Source: Dipylidium caninum (Eukaryota > Platyhelminthes > Cestoda > Cyclophyllidea > Dipylidiidae). From it: 64,000 nt of DNA. Below are positions 24,727 through 38,429 of this stretch, in pieces; the first letter of the stretch is position 1, and each line of letters starts with the position of its first letter. The DNA lies in NCBI GenBank assembly GCA_017562135.1, contig QEYB01000625.1, forward strand, positions 62,001-126,000. Reading direction: 5' to 3'. The position numbers and the translations under genes were made by a program. The notes under the pieces are model-generated. The model was not told the DNA's origin. It saw nothing but the letters and a program-made list of their open reading frames with translations, and searched no databases.

Positions 24727-27702
24727 ATGTTTTTCAATCGACCACCTCCACCGTTCCCCTATCGGCAGTTAGGTCCCCATGGTGTGACATTTGGACCTCC
24801 ACCTCCTTTCCTCTTCACACCACCGCCCCCATCTTCCTTTTCTCCAATTCATGATAACACTCTAACGTTAATTGCCGAGTGGGAGGCTGAAATCTCTCCA
24901 GCCGTGGAGAAGCGACGTGAAGAGCTTAATGTCAAGAAAAAGATTTTTCTCCCCGACTTTAAAAGAAAACTCATCAGATGGAAAGAATTGCTACAAAACC
25001 CTGATGATCCTGGCGCTCAAGTACGTACTTGTTTCAACCAGTAGTTTTCGCTGTATAGATTAGTTTTTGCTATGCAACTCAAAGTGTCTGTCAATTCTTG
25101 CTTGTTTTATTAAAAGTATGATTTTTTGTTTTTAATTTTTAGGCGGAGTTAGAATGCCTCCAGCGACAATGCTCTGATCCCGAAACCATACAGCTTATGA
25201 AGCGGAGAATTAAACGCAGTGAGCGCAGAAAAGGATCAGTATGTGGTTTAAAGATAGGTCACTGCTCAATTCTCCCTTTTGTAGCATCAAGAAATGCTAC
25301 TTGTGAAGCGAACTGGTGTTGCAGAAGTCCTATCGCGCTTACCGTTGGCAAATGAACCTGGGTCGTCATCGCAAACACCCTCGAGGTAATAAAATCGACT
25401 TCACTCAAATGCCATAAGTAGAAACGAGACTGTTTACGCATCCATGCATGCTAAGCAGCATCGCATTACTCCGGAAACAGTAGAGGAGGATGAAGATCAG
25501 CCGATAAAGAAGTGCCTTGTTGATTTGAGAGAGGCATCTGCTTTTTGTCAGGCGAACTTGAGGATCTTGGATAAACTAAAGCAATTACGTGAGGCGCGTC
25601 TCTCCCAGGCCAGGGGTCAAGGTGTGACCTATTTGCTAACTTAATGCTATCCTCTAACTAGGGAAGCTCATTCCGGAAGAAATGGATGAGGCTTTTGAGA
25701 AACGAAGATATTCACTAAAATTGGACATTGAAATGATGCAAAAGAAGCTTAATAAAGTCATACGGAGACTTGAAAGTACGAAACGAGAGTCGACTTTGAA
25801 GAAGGATAAATTGATTACCGGTGATGATGACACCGTTACGTCAAAGGATCTTCCAGAAGATGTGCATTACCTCCTCTTTGGTTCACGGGGTGTCGGTGAG
25901 TCATTTGGCGATATACGATTGAAATAGGTTAAATAGTGTCTAGCACCCCGCTGCAGTTCGTTGCTGGGGTAAAAGTTCTATCCAAGTAGTGATAGTAACC
26001 ACACTCAACTGTTATATCCTAAGTTGAATCTTAGCTTTCCGGGCGTTTTCTTGTTTTTTTGATATGATCACTCATGTAGTCTTATATATCGCTCGTCTTG
26101 GCTCTTTTGGACTGAATTTTCCCAGACACGTAACTCTGAAGATCCCATGGCCTCATTTCTTCAGTCATGCCGGTCTTGTGCCTCCCCTTGTGCGACCACT
26201 TTATAACAATAATTTTTTTTACGTAACGGTGGCACCATTTCTGAGTAACAATCATTGTACTCTTTTAGAAAAGCGAACCTGCGCCAATCCATATGTGAAG
26301 GCAATCGAGTTGAGTCACGACTCAGGCGGCAGATAATGCTGTGTTGAAATCAAATTTGCTTGGCTTTGGCCAATTTTATCAATCATCTTCGGAAGCCAGT
26401 GTTTTTGTCTTGAGAATTATTCGACGCTCTAAATCTATTGAGGACTCGTTCTTTTTTAGCTAAATTGAAGGATTGTGACGTCACCTAAAATCTCTCTTCC
26501 CTATGGTTTTCTGTCCCTGTCACATTGACAGTTGGATTTTTTTTGTTCAGTTGATTTCACAGCAAAGTTGAGTACCCTTTTGGGCAAATTTTCCCTATGC
26601 ATGGCGGAGTAATTAGAGGAATTTTGTACTTTGTGAAGTTTTCTTTTCTACCTCGAGAAGGTCTATCTTGTCACTAAGTTTCAGTAAATTTATTGGCTGA
26701 AGTACATACACGCATTTAAAACTTTCCATAAATTAGCGGAAGCACTGTTGGTATCGGAACCACCTGTCTTCTATTATTTTTTTTTCAAGATCTGAGTTCT
26801 CTACACCACCTTTGAAATATTACACTTGAGCACCGCTTGTGGTTTGAATTACAATTCTGCCTTCAATCCCGCCTTTTGCCTCTCCCACCAGATATCAATA
26901 CTCGGTGGAACAAATTCTACTGCCAAGCCAACCGAAACTTCTCCGATTTCGTACGCATACGGTACGTAGTCATGGGTGAGGCAGTTATCCCCTGATTCAC
27001 GCATCTCCGAACCGATCCGTTAAATGGATTGTGACACCGCTATCATTCATTTGAAATGCAGACTGATGATAGTGTGAAAACACCAAGTCTACTTTTCTTA
27101 AAACATCACGGTGTGTGAGAAGAACATTGGAGGAGGCTTACTTAATCCGCTCAAATGACTAGCCACAGGTAATGTAGTGCTCGAACGGTTTTAATGCCTT
27201 TAATCATGATAGGTAAGTGGAGACTGGCAGAAACAGTTGAGTGAATGTTAAACTTAGTGACATTGAGTTTCCGAAGTACAATAAATTATTCTTGGGGTTA
27301 TTTTCAGACGACGAGCTCTAACCACCTAACCCTCTAGCTAGTGTAGTACTTTTTAACTGACCGTACACCTTTTACTGACGGGTCCGTCTCGTGTGTTTCC
27401 TCTCCGTAGCCAAAGTCTTGGTAATCACACATGTAGACATTCGGCTGTTATACTGAGCCTGACCGTCTGCGAGACCGCGGAACTTTGCAGTTGTTTCCGC
27501 ACCACATATTCGGTCTTAATTTCAAATATGGACAACACAACGATGCGTGAAATTTGTATTAGTACGCTGTTCTCCCTCTTCCAGATCTCGATGGGACGAA
27601 TATCTGGTTCCCTCAGATTCCGTGCAGCCTCCGGATTCCACCAGGCACCTCCCATCTCTCTTACCTGTCACCTGGCATTTGCCTACTACACCATCTACTT
27701 GA
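24727..27702 (+). CDS. PDCD7: PDCD7 / U11-U12 small nuclear ribonucleoprotein 59 kDa subunit
   Basis: Component of the U11/U12 di-snRNP of the minor spliceosome. Seven exons join perfectly: 24727-25020, 25143-25238, 25285-25385, 25422-25621, 25662-25895, 26892-26961 and 27585-27702, giving 370 residues. The N-terminus is proline-rich (FNRPPPPFPYRQLGPHG), then a long charged coiled-coil region (EWEAEISPAVEKRREELN, LRILDKLKQLREARLSQ). The C-terminus carries the family core DVHYLLFG, KFYCQANRNFSDFVRIR and RWDEYLVPSDSVQPP, ending HLPTTPST. Introns 2-4 are 46, 36 and 40 nt, the last two about 1.0 and 0.6 kb. It is shorter than the vertebrate protein mainly in the proline-rich part. The two final small exons were found by homology and phase. 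Confidence 0.9.
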
Positions 27703-30192
27703 AAATAATGAGATTTTGTGCCTGTTTTTTTCTCTTGGGGATACAATCACTCCTACAATGTTCACTGTACTTTCTTGCTTCTCTCTACTTCTCATGAAAT
27801 GCCAAGTGCCGATACTACTAATACTTTGTCGAATATGTGAAATTCGCTTCGCAACAATCGGCTCCCGTACAAAGCACTTGTTTAGGAGTAGATTTACTTA
27901 GTTTAATTAAATTTTTTAATTTTTTTTTATTGGGATTAAGCTATCAAGTTTAGTATCTAGCGTTCGCAGTCTAACTTTTCCGCTTAGGTTGTCTTAATCC
28001 TCCTGGAGTCGAGGCTCTACTATGACTGTGTGTAGAGCTTCGGGATGTCCTCACGGCAGGGGGTGGCGTTCGTCGGATATCCGTCGCGTTGTATCAGCAG
28101 GATTGATGGGCAGGCCATTAATAGCGTGTCCCTGAGCATTTTAGACGCCTTGTGGGGCTGTGGAGGGCCCTTATCACTCGGATGAGTTGACGTAAGCAGT
28201 AGTGTTGACTGGGTGGTGCTGATCATGGTGATGAGTCAATCGGAGTCTCGACTTGGGTCAGGTGACAGGTGGGACTTACCTGACCGCCCCCGCCGCCCTA
28301 TGATGCAGCATTGTCGAGGTGAGTATCGCCACTTGGCATCTTGAATGCTACTCTCTTATCATACCTCGATGACTGCCCTGACAGCCATGTATCTTCTTTT
28401 CTGAATCGAACTAGCCTGCCAAACGCTACCCGTCCGACGTCACAGTTCTTGACTGGGCGCAATACGCCACTTACAGTCGTATTGCCAGCTAGTTGGGGCG
28501 GGCTTGTTTCCGCCTCCAACAGGACGGATGAATCTTTCACTTCTTAGCCTCGCATTGTCCCGGGTGTGGTCTTTTTCCACGTCCTGTCTCCTCCAATCAC
28601 ACTCAGGAAAATTAATCTGGTCCCCCAGTGAGCGTATACTCGCCTCGCCACGAGTAAACTTCTGGGCAAGAATGCAAATCTGCTTAAAATTCTCCAAGGG
28701 AATGCAATAAATTTCGCCACTTTCAATTGTATCGCATGTGCTTCCGACGTTGACTAGGTCCTTCGACGGAAAAGAGCCAAATTTTTCACCTTTAAGTAGC
28801 CTCGAAAGCCCATAATTAAAATGGTTCTCCACTCGCCCTGATGACCGCATTTTAATTCTTTTGTGTTAACTGAACAAAGAAGAGGGCGAAGGAGGACGTG
28901 GTGTTCTTTTCACAATGTTCCTGCACCGAAAGTACTTAGTGCGAAGAGGATGTTCAGACTACAATCTCGCTGGGGTCAAGGCGATAAATTCCATTCCAAT
29001 CGGAACTAATTCTCTTTTGTCCTCATCTTCTGTACCATTTAATCATTGTCATTTTTGTCGTAAAATGGTTGGGGCCATGCTTGAGTCCTGCGGCATTTAG
29101 GTCAATCCACTCTTCGACTGGCTACCACACTCGCTTAATATAGACAGGAGAGTTGACAAAGCCCCGTCCTCCGCCTCCTCAAAATAGTCTATTCCATCGT
29201 TCTCCTCCCCCAAAGGTTGCCATTCTTAGTGGGCCATCGAAGTGTACCCCACCGTGGGGAAAGCATCAATGATGCCAGTGCTGGTTCTTCAGAACATTGA
29301 GGGATTATACTGTTCACCTCACCATAGAATTTGTGCAGTTTTACTCTAAAGGCACTTGTGTCAGTAAATTAGGGCTCGTTGCACCAAGGTGACCACATAT
29401 TTTTGTGCATCCCGAAGTTTACACACAGCTGCAATGCCGGAAGCACTTTTTTTGCTGGAGCGGAGTGAGGTAATGTGAAGCTTACCGTAAGCTAATGGAC
29501 TTCGTGATCAGAAGTGCCCTTCACTTGGAAATCTAAAAGATAATTATGTGGGACACGTGGCCAATCGGATGTGCAGGTTGTTTAAGTGAGGGGGTGAAGG
29601 TGACCTCGGTCACACGCCACGTAATTAGGTGGGCTGACGGTGTAAGTGAGCGAGGTCCACCTTCACGAGGCTCAACTACGAGGCGCACTAAGGCTTTTTT
29701 TTCCTCAAAGTGAAGATACCATCGGCCACCACCGCCTCACTCCTGGTCACCAGCTTAGTTTAATTTAGAGGACTTGTGGAGAATCAAAGCAGACTGAAGT
29801 CAGAGGACTTAGACAAGGTGTTCCAATTTTTCACGAGCTTTGTCAGCAGCCACGGGCTGTAGTTAGGACAGAGCTAAAGTAAAACTTTATTTCAGACGTA
29901 CCCGAATTAGAGGCGATTGGTGTAGTTCTTCCATTCCAGCCTATGTGGCGGGAGGGGGAGGTGGTACAAAGTTAACGCGCGATGCAAAATCAATCAGTTG
30001 TCCAATAACAATTGAGGAAATGTTGTTAAACCCCGACGGAGAGCACACAACTCCACAATGAAGGTCGTTTTGCTCTGTGATGATGAATCTGTGAGCCATG
30101 TTAAAATGGCAATTCTAATCACCCACGCGAAGTGGCGTTGTCATTGAATACTCGTGTCTTTCCCATATAAGCACGTACATACGTACGTAAGT

Positions 30193-30210
30193 ACACACAC
30201 ACACACACAC
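30193..30210. repeat. (CA)n microsatellite
   Basis: Nine AC dinucleotides directly after a TACGTACGTA stretch. A second microsatellite of CT repeats lies about 220 bases further on. Confidence 0.85.
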
Positions 30211-30431
30211 GTGCGATCGCACACACCGCATTTCAGCCAATTGGAAGAGGGCTTTGACTGTTGCCAAAATGCACAGCAATAAATTATCGCGTAACTTTGA
30301 ACCTGAGCTCAGAGTAGTCAGTGCAATGAGTTGGCAAGTCTCTCTCTCAATTTACAACACTGATGTTAGGGCTTAACAAGATGTGTGCGGTAAGTTGTTC
30401 TGATGTAATTTACCTCGAGCCAGTTCTCACC

Positions 30432-30456
30432 CTCTCTCTCTCTCTCTCTCTCTCTC
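30432..30456. repeat. (CT)n microsatellite
   Basis: About twelve CT dinucleotides in intergenic DNA. Confidence 0.85.
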
Positions 30457-31676
30457 GCCTTCCTCAAGCACTCCGCCGTGCTTGGCAGGCGTAGGAAGCC
30501 CCAGTCGTATTCTCTGTTTTTACTTGTGTAAATGAGTGGCAGAAGCAAGTCGACTTACTTTTATCGCCATGTAGGCTGACTTTTGCGTGATTAAGGGAAA
30601 TGGATATCATATGGAATTTGTTTACTGTTTTTGTCAGTTCTACGCTCCAAAATCTCCTGTTTTTTCCTCCAATAGCATATGCCAAACGCAACTAAGAATG
30701 AGTTTGTCAGGAGGATGATGAAGAAGGAGACACGCGAGTACCTCCGCCTAGTGAAGATTTTCAAGGTGGATTCACTCTAGTGCCTCTTACATTTTGGCTC
30801 ACAGACTTCAGTACTTCAATCTTCCAGTTGAGAGAAGTATAAATCCTGTTGCCGCACGAAAAATGTAGTGTAGGAAATTCCCCTCGCTCTGTGTGCTTTC
30901 CTCTATCTCTTCATTCTCCTTGTCAATCTAACCACATCAGCATCGGCCCTTGAAAATGCTTCGAGGGGGCACCTTGTAAAATGAGTACTGATCCTCTGAA
31001 TTTTCCGCTTCTGTCGTATCAATAACAACAATGCGGGTTACTCAAACCACACAATTAAGAGGCTGGCCAAAATTAGTAGTATATAAAAAAATTGAGCATC
31101 ACATATATGTGACGCTGTGTGCCACGTCACCCTGAGGATACTATTAACTGTTTCGAGGTAGAAGATAATGTAGCAGCATTAACAATTACAGACGCCTGAA
31201 ATTCGTTGGCTTGACAGTTGAGTAACTATCAACGACGCCGTGAGCAATCGAGCGTTCTTACTTGTCCATTTAGGGGCTTTTGACAAGCCTTCGTGTGTGC
31301 ATTGAGGGCAAAAGTTGAGTTGATTGTTAAATCGCACGCGTCGAGCATTCACTCCCGCCTCAAATTTTAATACTGATTGATGCTACTAGACCGTATTTGG
31401 CTTTCTGCCAATTTATTCATGCATCTTTCTTATTCTCTAATAGGTTACATAACGATGAAGTGACGACGGCATTCGTGAAGTCAAATGACTCTGAATTGTA
31501 CAGACAAATAAAGTTACATTCGCTAAATTTCTTCGTCTTCTGGTTAGGTTGAACTGTGTCTTTGTCCGCCGCCAGTTCACTAACCATTCACCCAAAGTCT
31601 GAAAGCGATGGATAAATTTGTGATGTCTCCTTTTTTGCTATTGGCAGAAACTTGGGCTCTCTGAGCAATAGGAATC

Positions 31677-34600
31677 ATGAATTTCGACTACAGTGCTGAT
31701 GCGGAACGAATTTACAAAGCTTGTAAAGGCGCAGGTATGTCGACTTGCCCCTCACTCGCCTTACTTTTGGCTAAAGATGCGCATATTTTGCTATATGTGT
31801 CGACCAACTATCCTCGCGTGAGACTCACTTCTTATTGAGGTGGAACACACTGCCATCATGAGATTAAGTTAGGCACGTTGGTGCAGAATGCATTGCCTCA
31901 GGCGTCGAAAGCACACGTACGAGAGACGAGTAGTGGACGACACTCCTACTGTGGCCTTAGTGAAAGGAGGGAGGGGTTACAAACAGACGAAAGAGCTTTT
32001 GGAGTATATCGCTTTCATGATCCGGCATATGCTTTATTCTGAGCTGCGTTCTAGTTTTCACTATTTCGTTCCTTTGTAGGCACTAAGGAAGAAGATTTAA
32101 TTCAGGTTATTGGCAAGCGCCGGTTGGCTGAAAGACATCAAATCCGATTGGCCTACTATGAAAGGTACAAGAAGGTAAGAATTGTCTATTTTGAGGGGTT
32201 CAATAAGGTTTTTTTGTTAAAATTCGAAGAGGTTTTTTCAATGGGTACAAAATTCTGAAAAAAAGTTGAATGCAGCGCCGATGGCATCGAAAATGATCCC
32301 AGTCTTCCTTTTTGTTTGCTTTCCTGATAGGATATCTTGGACTTGTTGGATAGCGAATTGAGTGGTGATTTCGGAGAACTGGCACGAAATCTCTTTCTCG
32401 GTCCCATCCAAGTTCTGGCTTCCGAGTTGTATAAAATTTTCAAGAAGACCGGCTCGGCAGGCGGTGATGTGAACGATATTATCTGCTGCCTCAGCCCAAC
32501 CGAAATCACGGCACTTAAATCTGCTTATCTGGAAGGTGAGACATTTGGGAGATTCCATTTTTTCTAGACAATCATCCTCACCTCAAATTTCCACTCACTA
32601 CCACTCATCTGTCACCAAAAGAGAATCGAAATTCCACGATTATGCGATTTTACCCAACACCAGAAATCGTGAGAGGCTATGGACTTGTTTGTTGATGTGA
32701 ACCACTCTTCAGCACTACCAGTTCAGAATGTCAGTCGCTCTCACGACACCATTACCGACTTAAAACTGTAGATCACCTCTCCTGCAATTATCCCACATTT
32801 TGTCCTCTGGTTCTTTCTTCAACGTGTGCTTTTAGCAGCACAGTCTCATCAATCGCTCAACGGGGTTTCATCTGCGCCAGCGAGTAGAGGCCAACTTAAG
32901 CAATGACATGAGGCCTCTCCAACCCATCTTGACTAGAATTTCATTTATTGAGTCCCCGACTTGGGAAAAACACGAAGAATAAGTTCTTTGAGCGACTGTT
33001 ACACGACTCACTATAGACTCTACTCAGTCGTGTGTTCATTTATCTCAGTCAAGATTTTCCTACCTTTTAGTTTTGCAATACGAGGGCGTGAAGGGTACGT
33101 CCGTTGATTACTAACTATCTCTTCCTGTTTATCTTCTTACCTCCTTAACATCACTTTCGAAAAGTAGTTGCAACTCAGTAGTTAGTGTTGAAATGAGGTA
33201 CAAAGCAACGACCGCGGCTATTTATATTTTTCAGATAAAACGCGTAACCTGGAGAAGGACATTGAGAAGGAGACCAAGGGCGCTCACCGTGACTTCTTGC
33301 TCAAATTCATTAGTACTCGCCGACGCGAATTCTCGGCCGAAGAGGTCAAATCTGCTTCCTCTACCGGTCGCTGGGAAAACCTCATCAACACGCAAGAGGT
33401 TGAACGCAGTGCAGCCGCAATTCATAACGCCTGTGAAGGGTTAGTGTCGTGTGCGATATCACGGTCTCGAGCATTTGCGCCACCTAATTTCACTGTACAT
33501 AATTCTGGTTATCTGAAAAATAAAACATTAGATATAATTATTCTCAGGGTGATTGGCGTCGATTTGAGAACGACCTTGAACAAATCAAAAGTCTTGGCTG
33601 CGTGTCTACATTGGAGTCTCCATAACTCCAATTGAATGCCTCAAAATTTGGATAATGCAAATTTTTGATGGGTTCTGTTTAAAAGTACTAGGAGGGGACA
33701 TTGTGAGTCCCATCGTGATTCTTTCATTTGAAGGATTTCATGCTTCTCCAGTACTACAACCAGCTTAATCACTTCTCATTAATCATTTAATTACAGGGGT
33801 TTCACCTTGAAAAACAAGTGCCAGATGTCGTCGTTTCAAATTGCTCCCATGTCTCCTTACTCATTCGAGACAATGTGTAGATGAAACTACTAAATGCGGG
33901 CTCAAGCAGCTTTTAGATGCATTTTTAGTCACCTCTTTACCTTAAACAGGGGAGGATAAACTATTAGTTGTCTGTGCTTATTTTGCAGAAAGTCCGGAAA
34001 AGGAAATGAGACTGAAGTGACACGGATTCTGTGTTCCGCAAGTGTTCTGGATATCCGAGCCATCTACGACCACTTTAAAGATGTACGTCTGCCTCCATCT
34101 TTGGTTTTCTCCCTCAGTAATTTATCGGTTCTCAAATATGTTGAGTAGACAGCACAGAAGCTTGTCAGAGTGGGAATCTGTCACAAACCAATTTAACCTG
34201 TAATTCTTTTGGAATTCCCACAGGTCTACAAAGTTTCTCTGGTCGACTGTATCAGTAAAGCCTTCAAAAATCCTCTCCGCGATGCTTACAATACAGTCAG
34301 TAAGTGTGAACCTTCATTATCATCCCCTTCGAAAGTAATTTCAACACGTATGCTGGCATGATTAGTCAACGCTTTTATTTACCATAGTCATGGCAGCCGT
34401 GGATCTCCGTCTCTTACTGGTGGCTCAACTCTACAACTCAATGCATGGCTTGGGTACCGATGAGCGAGCTCTGTCCAGAATCATCATTATCCGTTCCGAG
34501 GTATTTCCTCTGGCCTAGCGCACACTTAGAAATACACTCGAGCTTTCTCTCTCTCTCTCTCTACTATTGTAATGCATCTTTTGCTGCCTTACGACTCGAG

Positions 34601-34747
34601 TTTTATTTATTTACCTCCTAGATCGACCTTCAAAACCTGAAAGAACTCTACCGACAGAAGATTGACCGCTCACTGTCCGAAATGGTAAAGAGCGATACAA
34701 GCGGCGACTACCGATCGCTTCTGTTGACACTTCTGGGCGAGAAATAA
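31677..34747 (+). CDS. Annexin (first of a tandem pair)
   Basis: Calcium-dependent phospholipid-binding protein, probably of the invertebrate ANXB group. Eight exons: 31677-31734, 32080-32174, 32331-32535, 33235-33439, 33989-34082, 34224-34299, 34388-34500 and 34622-34747, joining exactly to 323 residues. Four annexin repeats. Repeat 1 has KGAGTKEEDLIQVIG with a downstream SGDFGEL. Repeat 4 has the canonical HGLGTDERALSRII and SDTSGDYRSLLL. Repeat 2 (KTGSAGGDVNDII) and repeat 3 (GKSGKGNETEVTRIL) have lost the GxGT-D/E calcium loop, so only repeats 1 and 4 look able to bind calcium in the type II manner. No signal peptide. Intron phases (1,0,1,2,0,1,0) equal those of the second annexin gene. 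The N-terminal tail is only about eight residues. A (CT)n tract lies in the last intron. Confidence 0.95.
34545..34562. repeat. (CT)n microsatellite in annexin intron
   Basis: CT repeat in the last intron of the first annexin gene. It may add to the polypyrimidine content before the acceptor at 34621. Confidence 0.8.
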
Positions 34748-37384
34748 TGTGATAACTGGGGAAAATTTACGACGTCTCCATCGAGTTATAAACTCAAAAT
34801 GAGGTGTTTTTTGTGTTTTGCATGGTCTGACAAACAAATACACAATCCGTTCTTGATTTATATGACGGATTTTGTGATTGGTCTTCTTTTTCACTCTAAA
34901 AGGGAATGCCGGTATTCTGCCACAATTGAGATCGGAGTAGAGTAATTCTAATTATTCAAGGGGAAGCCCTTACGCCTCTACTTTGAGTCGGTAAAGTAGT
35001 GAGTCACTTTCCTTTCCGGTAAACTTGTACAAAACTGTTGATGAAATCTGATCATTTCCATCCACTTTCTTTCTTCATACCTTTCACAAAATCCTTTGAA
35101 AACCATGCTTCAAATACTAACTTTACTACTTCAATGATGTGGCAATTGGGGCGCCTTCATTACTATCAATTATCAGTAGCATGATTCTCAAAAGAGGTTA
35201 TTGAAACGGAAGAACTTTAAATTCACTCTCATTACACTGGCCTGTACATCCATCCAATTTTGGATCCGCGAGACCATTTCTATTTGTTTTAATTACGGTG
35301 ACAACCTCAAGGGAACGTTAATGTGAACACTCTAGTCAGGTTCAAGTAATAGTTTATAAATTAGCCTCATAGTGCGGCATCCACTATCTTTCTTTAAACG
35401 GTCTATCGTCTTTCACTTCTCCTCGTCTGGAATATAAGGTAACGGGTTGAATATCCTCGCAACTGAAGGAGTCATTTGCACGTCTACCGAGTAAAGGGCG
35501 TGAGCCACTGGGAAAAGCTTTATTCTAACAGACCACGCTAATTCCACCGTCTTCTCTAAAAGCGTGAGAAGCTTAATAGTAGTGCCAAGAACTTGTGTGA
35601 ATGTCTAATATCGTGCCTTCCCCCAACTTCTGTTAGGCATGATGTCCTAAGCTGTGATTAATGACTTTTTCCGTCAACGTTTCCGGCCTTTCTCACAGAT
35701 AATTTTTTTAATACTGGTATTTTACTCTTACAAATTTATTTTTCGTCTGGTGAGCAATTTGTTGCTAAAACATTTGCTATTCTTCGCCCGTGCAGGCGTT
35801 ATTTGGGTTCCAAATAATTGTGGTTTATCTGAGATTAACACTATATAGGTTAATTACTACAGACGGTCAACATTTGAGTGCGGTATAAGCTGCATGAAAT
35901 ATGACAGTTGGCAATATACAGTCCACACATTTCCATATAATTCAATTAGACCTTCGAGAATGTTTGTAGGTATGAAATCTCACTTCAAAAAAATAAGCAT
36001 TCCTAGTCTACAGAGCTGAACTGTGATTATTTTCGAAAACAGCAGCTGTCACTAAAACTACATTGAGATAAAATAACCTAGACTCATGAGATCATAACGA
36101 GAGAGTTTTTAACACCGAGTGGTGGATCTATAAATTTATAAACGGTTACAGATTAGTCTTGGACGTCATTGGTTGCAAACCAATCGATTTTAATGGTTGA
36201 GTTCTGACCAATGGGACTGCAGGAAGTGTAAAAGTCAATGTACTTTAGGCTAACATGCTAATCCCAAGGTTACCACATGTCTCAAGCACACAAAAATGGC
36301 TGAAAGAATAAGATGCAACCGGATGTAATTTTTAATTAGAGTAGTTAGCGTGGCTATAAGAAATCATAAGCCAGTGCCAATTTATGGTTACTTCCTTGAC
36401 ACTATGTGCCGGAAAATGCGTCGGGTTAGGGGTTCGGTTGTTCATCGTGTGAATATATTCACTGGTTGACACTTTGGCATTGTGCCGATTACACTCTCTA
36501 TGTATTTATGTGTGCATAGGTTAAAGTATGTTATTTACAAAGGCAGGTTCTTGAATGATCAATGGAAACGATCATACACATAGGGAGAGGTAAAGCTATT
36601 CACTGACCATAAAGAGTCTGATTCACTCACCCATTCACATATATGCACACATGCAGGGATAGATACACTGGTGAACAAGAAATGTTGGAAATGTACATTT
36701 CGAGAGACTGTACACAGAATTGTGGACCCTCTTCTCCACCATTTAGAACTCGTAAATTTTCTCAAATAGTCTCGTGATGCAGTGAAGCCAGTGTTAGTTT
36801 AAACAGTAGTGAAATGCATATCTTGAATGTCACTTTATTGGGATACATGAAGGTGCAAAAATGAAGGCTTTTAATTTGGTGAATTTAAATTTGGTTTTGA
36901 AGATGGTATGCATTATTCACAACGAACTGAAAGGGCTTTTGGCATCTTTTTTCTAATTAAACATCAATTAAAGCAATCACAAAAGGCTTAAATGTAAGAA
37001 CCCACGTCAAAAGCTTCCCTTTTGAAAAAACTCGTATCAATGATGCGCTGCCAATTGAATGAAATGACAAGCACACTTGTAAATCCGATTGAAATAAAAG
37101 CCCTCCAATGACGTCATCTAATAGTCAATTTCAAGGATTTAACTTTGTCCCATAGGATAGTGATACACAGCCTTTCAGAATAATCTGACTAAAAGGAACC
37201 TCAACAGAAACGCTTTCTGCTCACCCTCTATGACAACAAGACTACGATTATTAATTCTATTAATCGAATGGTGGGTAGGTGAGGAATGTGGGAAACAATT
37301 ATTTCTTTTCTCCTAATTGCCTTCCAGTGCTCAGTCTCATTTTCCCAGAAATACGAAACTTTTCCATTTCCGTAGCGGAATACG
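34748..37384. other. Intergenic between the two annexin genes
   Basis: AT-rich, with no open frame longer than about 70 codons and no recognisable domain. It ends at an acceptor-like TTTTCCATTTCCGTAG (AG at 37374-37375) just upstream of a possible alternative first exon of the second annexin. Confidence 0.5.
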
Positions 37385-37412
37385 ATGTCAGCACAGACAA
37401 CAGCTGGAAAAG
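37385..37412 (+). CDS. Possible upstream first coding exon of the second annexin
   Basis: An ATG followed by nine codons (MSAQTTAGK) and one extra base, then a GTAGGA donor. It is preceded by a splice-acceptor-like tract ending about ten bases upstream. Joined to the acceptor at 38424, the next codons read D-T-M-A-Q-F, in frame with the second annexin. The product would gain 11 residues. This is inference from phase and motifs only. The ATG at 38430 remains the safe start. Confidence 0.4.
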
Positions 37413-38429
37413 GTAGGAAACGCAGTATCTCTGGCTCGATGATAGTAGAAATGAGCAGTTTACCATTAACAAAATTTCACTATTTTACTACGAGACGATC
37501 ATACATGATTTCACTTAAGAAAAACCTTGCATAACTAAAGCCCCAAAATTAACAATTCTTATATTTATTTGATAGAAAACTGTTTAACGGGATAAGTTAT
37601 GTAGAATAAAGCACAAGCCAAGCTATCTTCATAATAATGAGATAGTTACCATTTTAGAGTCTCCACCTGAAAATCACGTAAATCAGTCGATTTTTGTGCG
37701 GATCCGTTAAGAAAATCGCTTTCTATCGAGCAATATGTTCACTTCACTGGTTATTATCTATCTTGCAAAAATGACGGAAACTATTAGAATTTCATTGTGT
37801 ATACTTATTTTTGAAGTTAGTCTTACACGATGATGTATGTTCATATGAGATCAATGTCGCATTTATGTCAACATGAATCTGTGTAGTACTGAAATTTCAG
37901 CCATCTACCTTCCAACTGCGATTGGTGCGTTGTTGATTAAGATGCGGGCAGGCAGTAGTACTTGTAGAGCACACACACTTCTCACAATCTTCGTGGAGAG
38001 CCGTATTAGCGCATCGTCTCGTCGCTCGGCATTCTGCTTCCAAGTGAGACATGGTTTTAAAGCTGATTTCCCTTTCGCTCACTCTCTCGGCTTCTTCACC
38101 TCCCAAATATTCCGACATGAAGTATATTTGTTTACCCCGCAGCTCGCGACTAAGCCCACTATTCACTTCATTATCAGAGTCGCAGGTCACTATTCAGCCC
38201 ACCATTATTTCTGGCAAAGGAGTGGAGTATCTAATGACTCCGTCTGTTCAAAAGTCATATTATTTTGATGTTGAGTTCATCACAGATTTACTTCAAATTT
38301 GCTAGAAATTATGGGAAAACTCTTTTTGTCACTTATCCACTGCGGAGTGTAATCCGATGGCCCTCGTAAACATGTCGATCGCCTATAAATAAAGAACCTT
38401 TTTCTGTTTTACCCTAAATCGCAGACACA

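Larger units (their letters stand above)
27703..31676. other. Four-kilobase region without a recognisable gene
   Basis: No exon chain or known domain. The longest open frame is minus-strand 28440-28850 (136 codons) with no family resemblance. Contains a (CA)n tract at 30193-30210 and a (CT)n tract at 30432-30456. The end of the region holds the 5' leader of the first annexin gene, with an acceptor-like TTTGCTATTGGCAG ending at 31647. Confidence 0.5.

Noticed and set aside
28440..28850. Minus-strand open frame of 136 codons
   Set aside because: No domain, no splice context and no similarity I recognise. It could be chance in a GC-richer patch. A translated search would decide.
37897..38190. 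Minus-strand 97-codon frame with several cysteines upstream of the second annexin
   Set aside because: No signal peptide, no known cysteine pattern, and it lies in an annexin 5' intron or upstream region.
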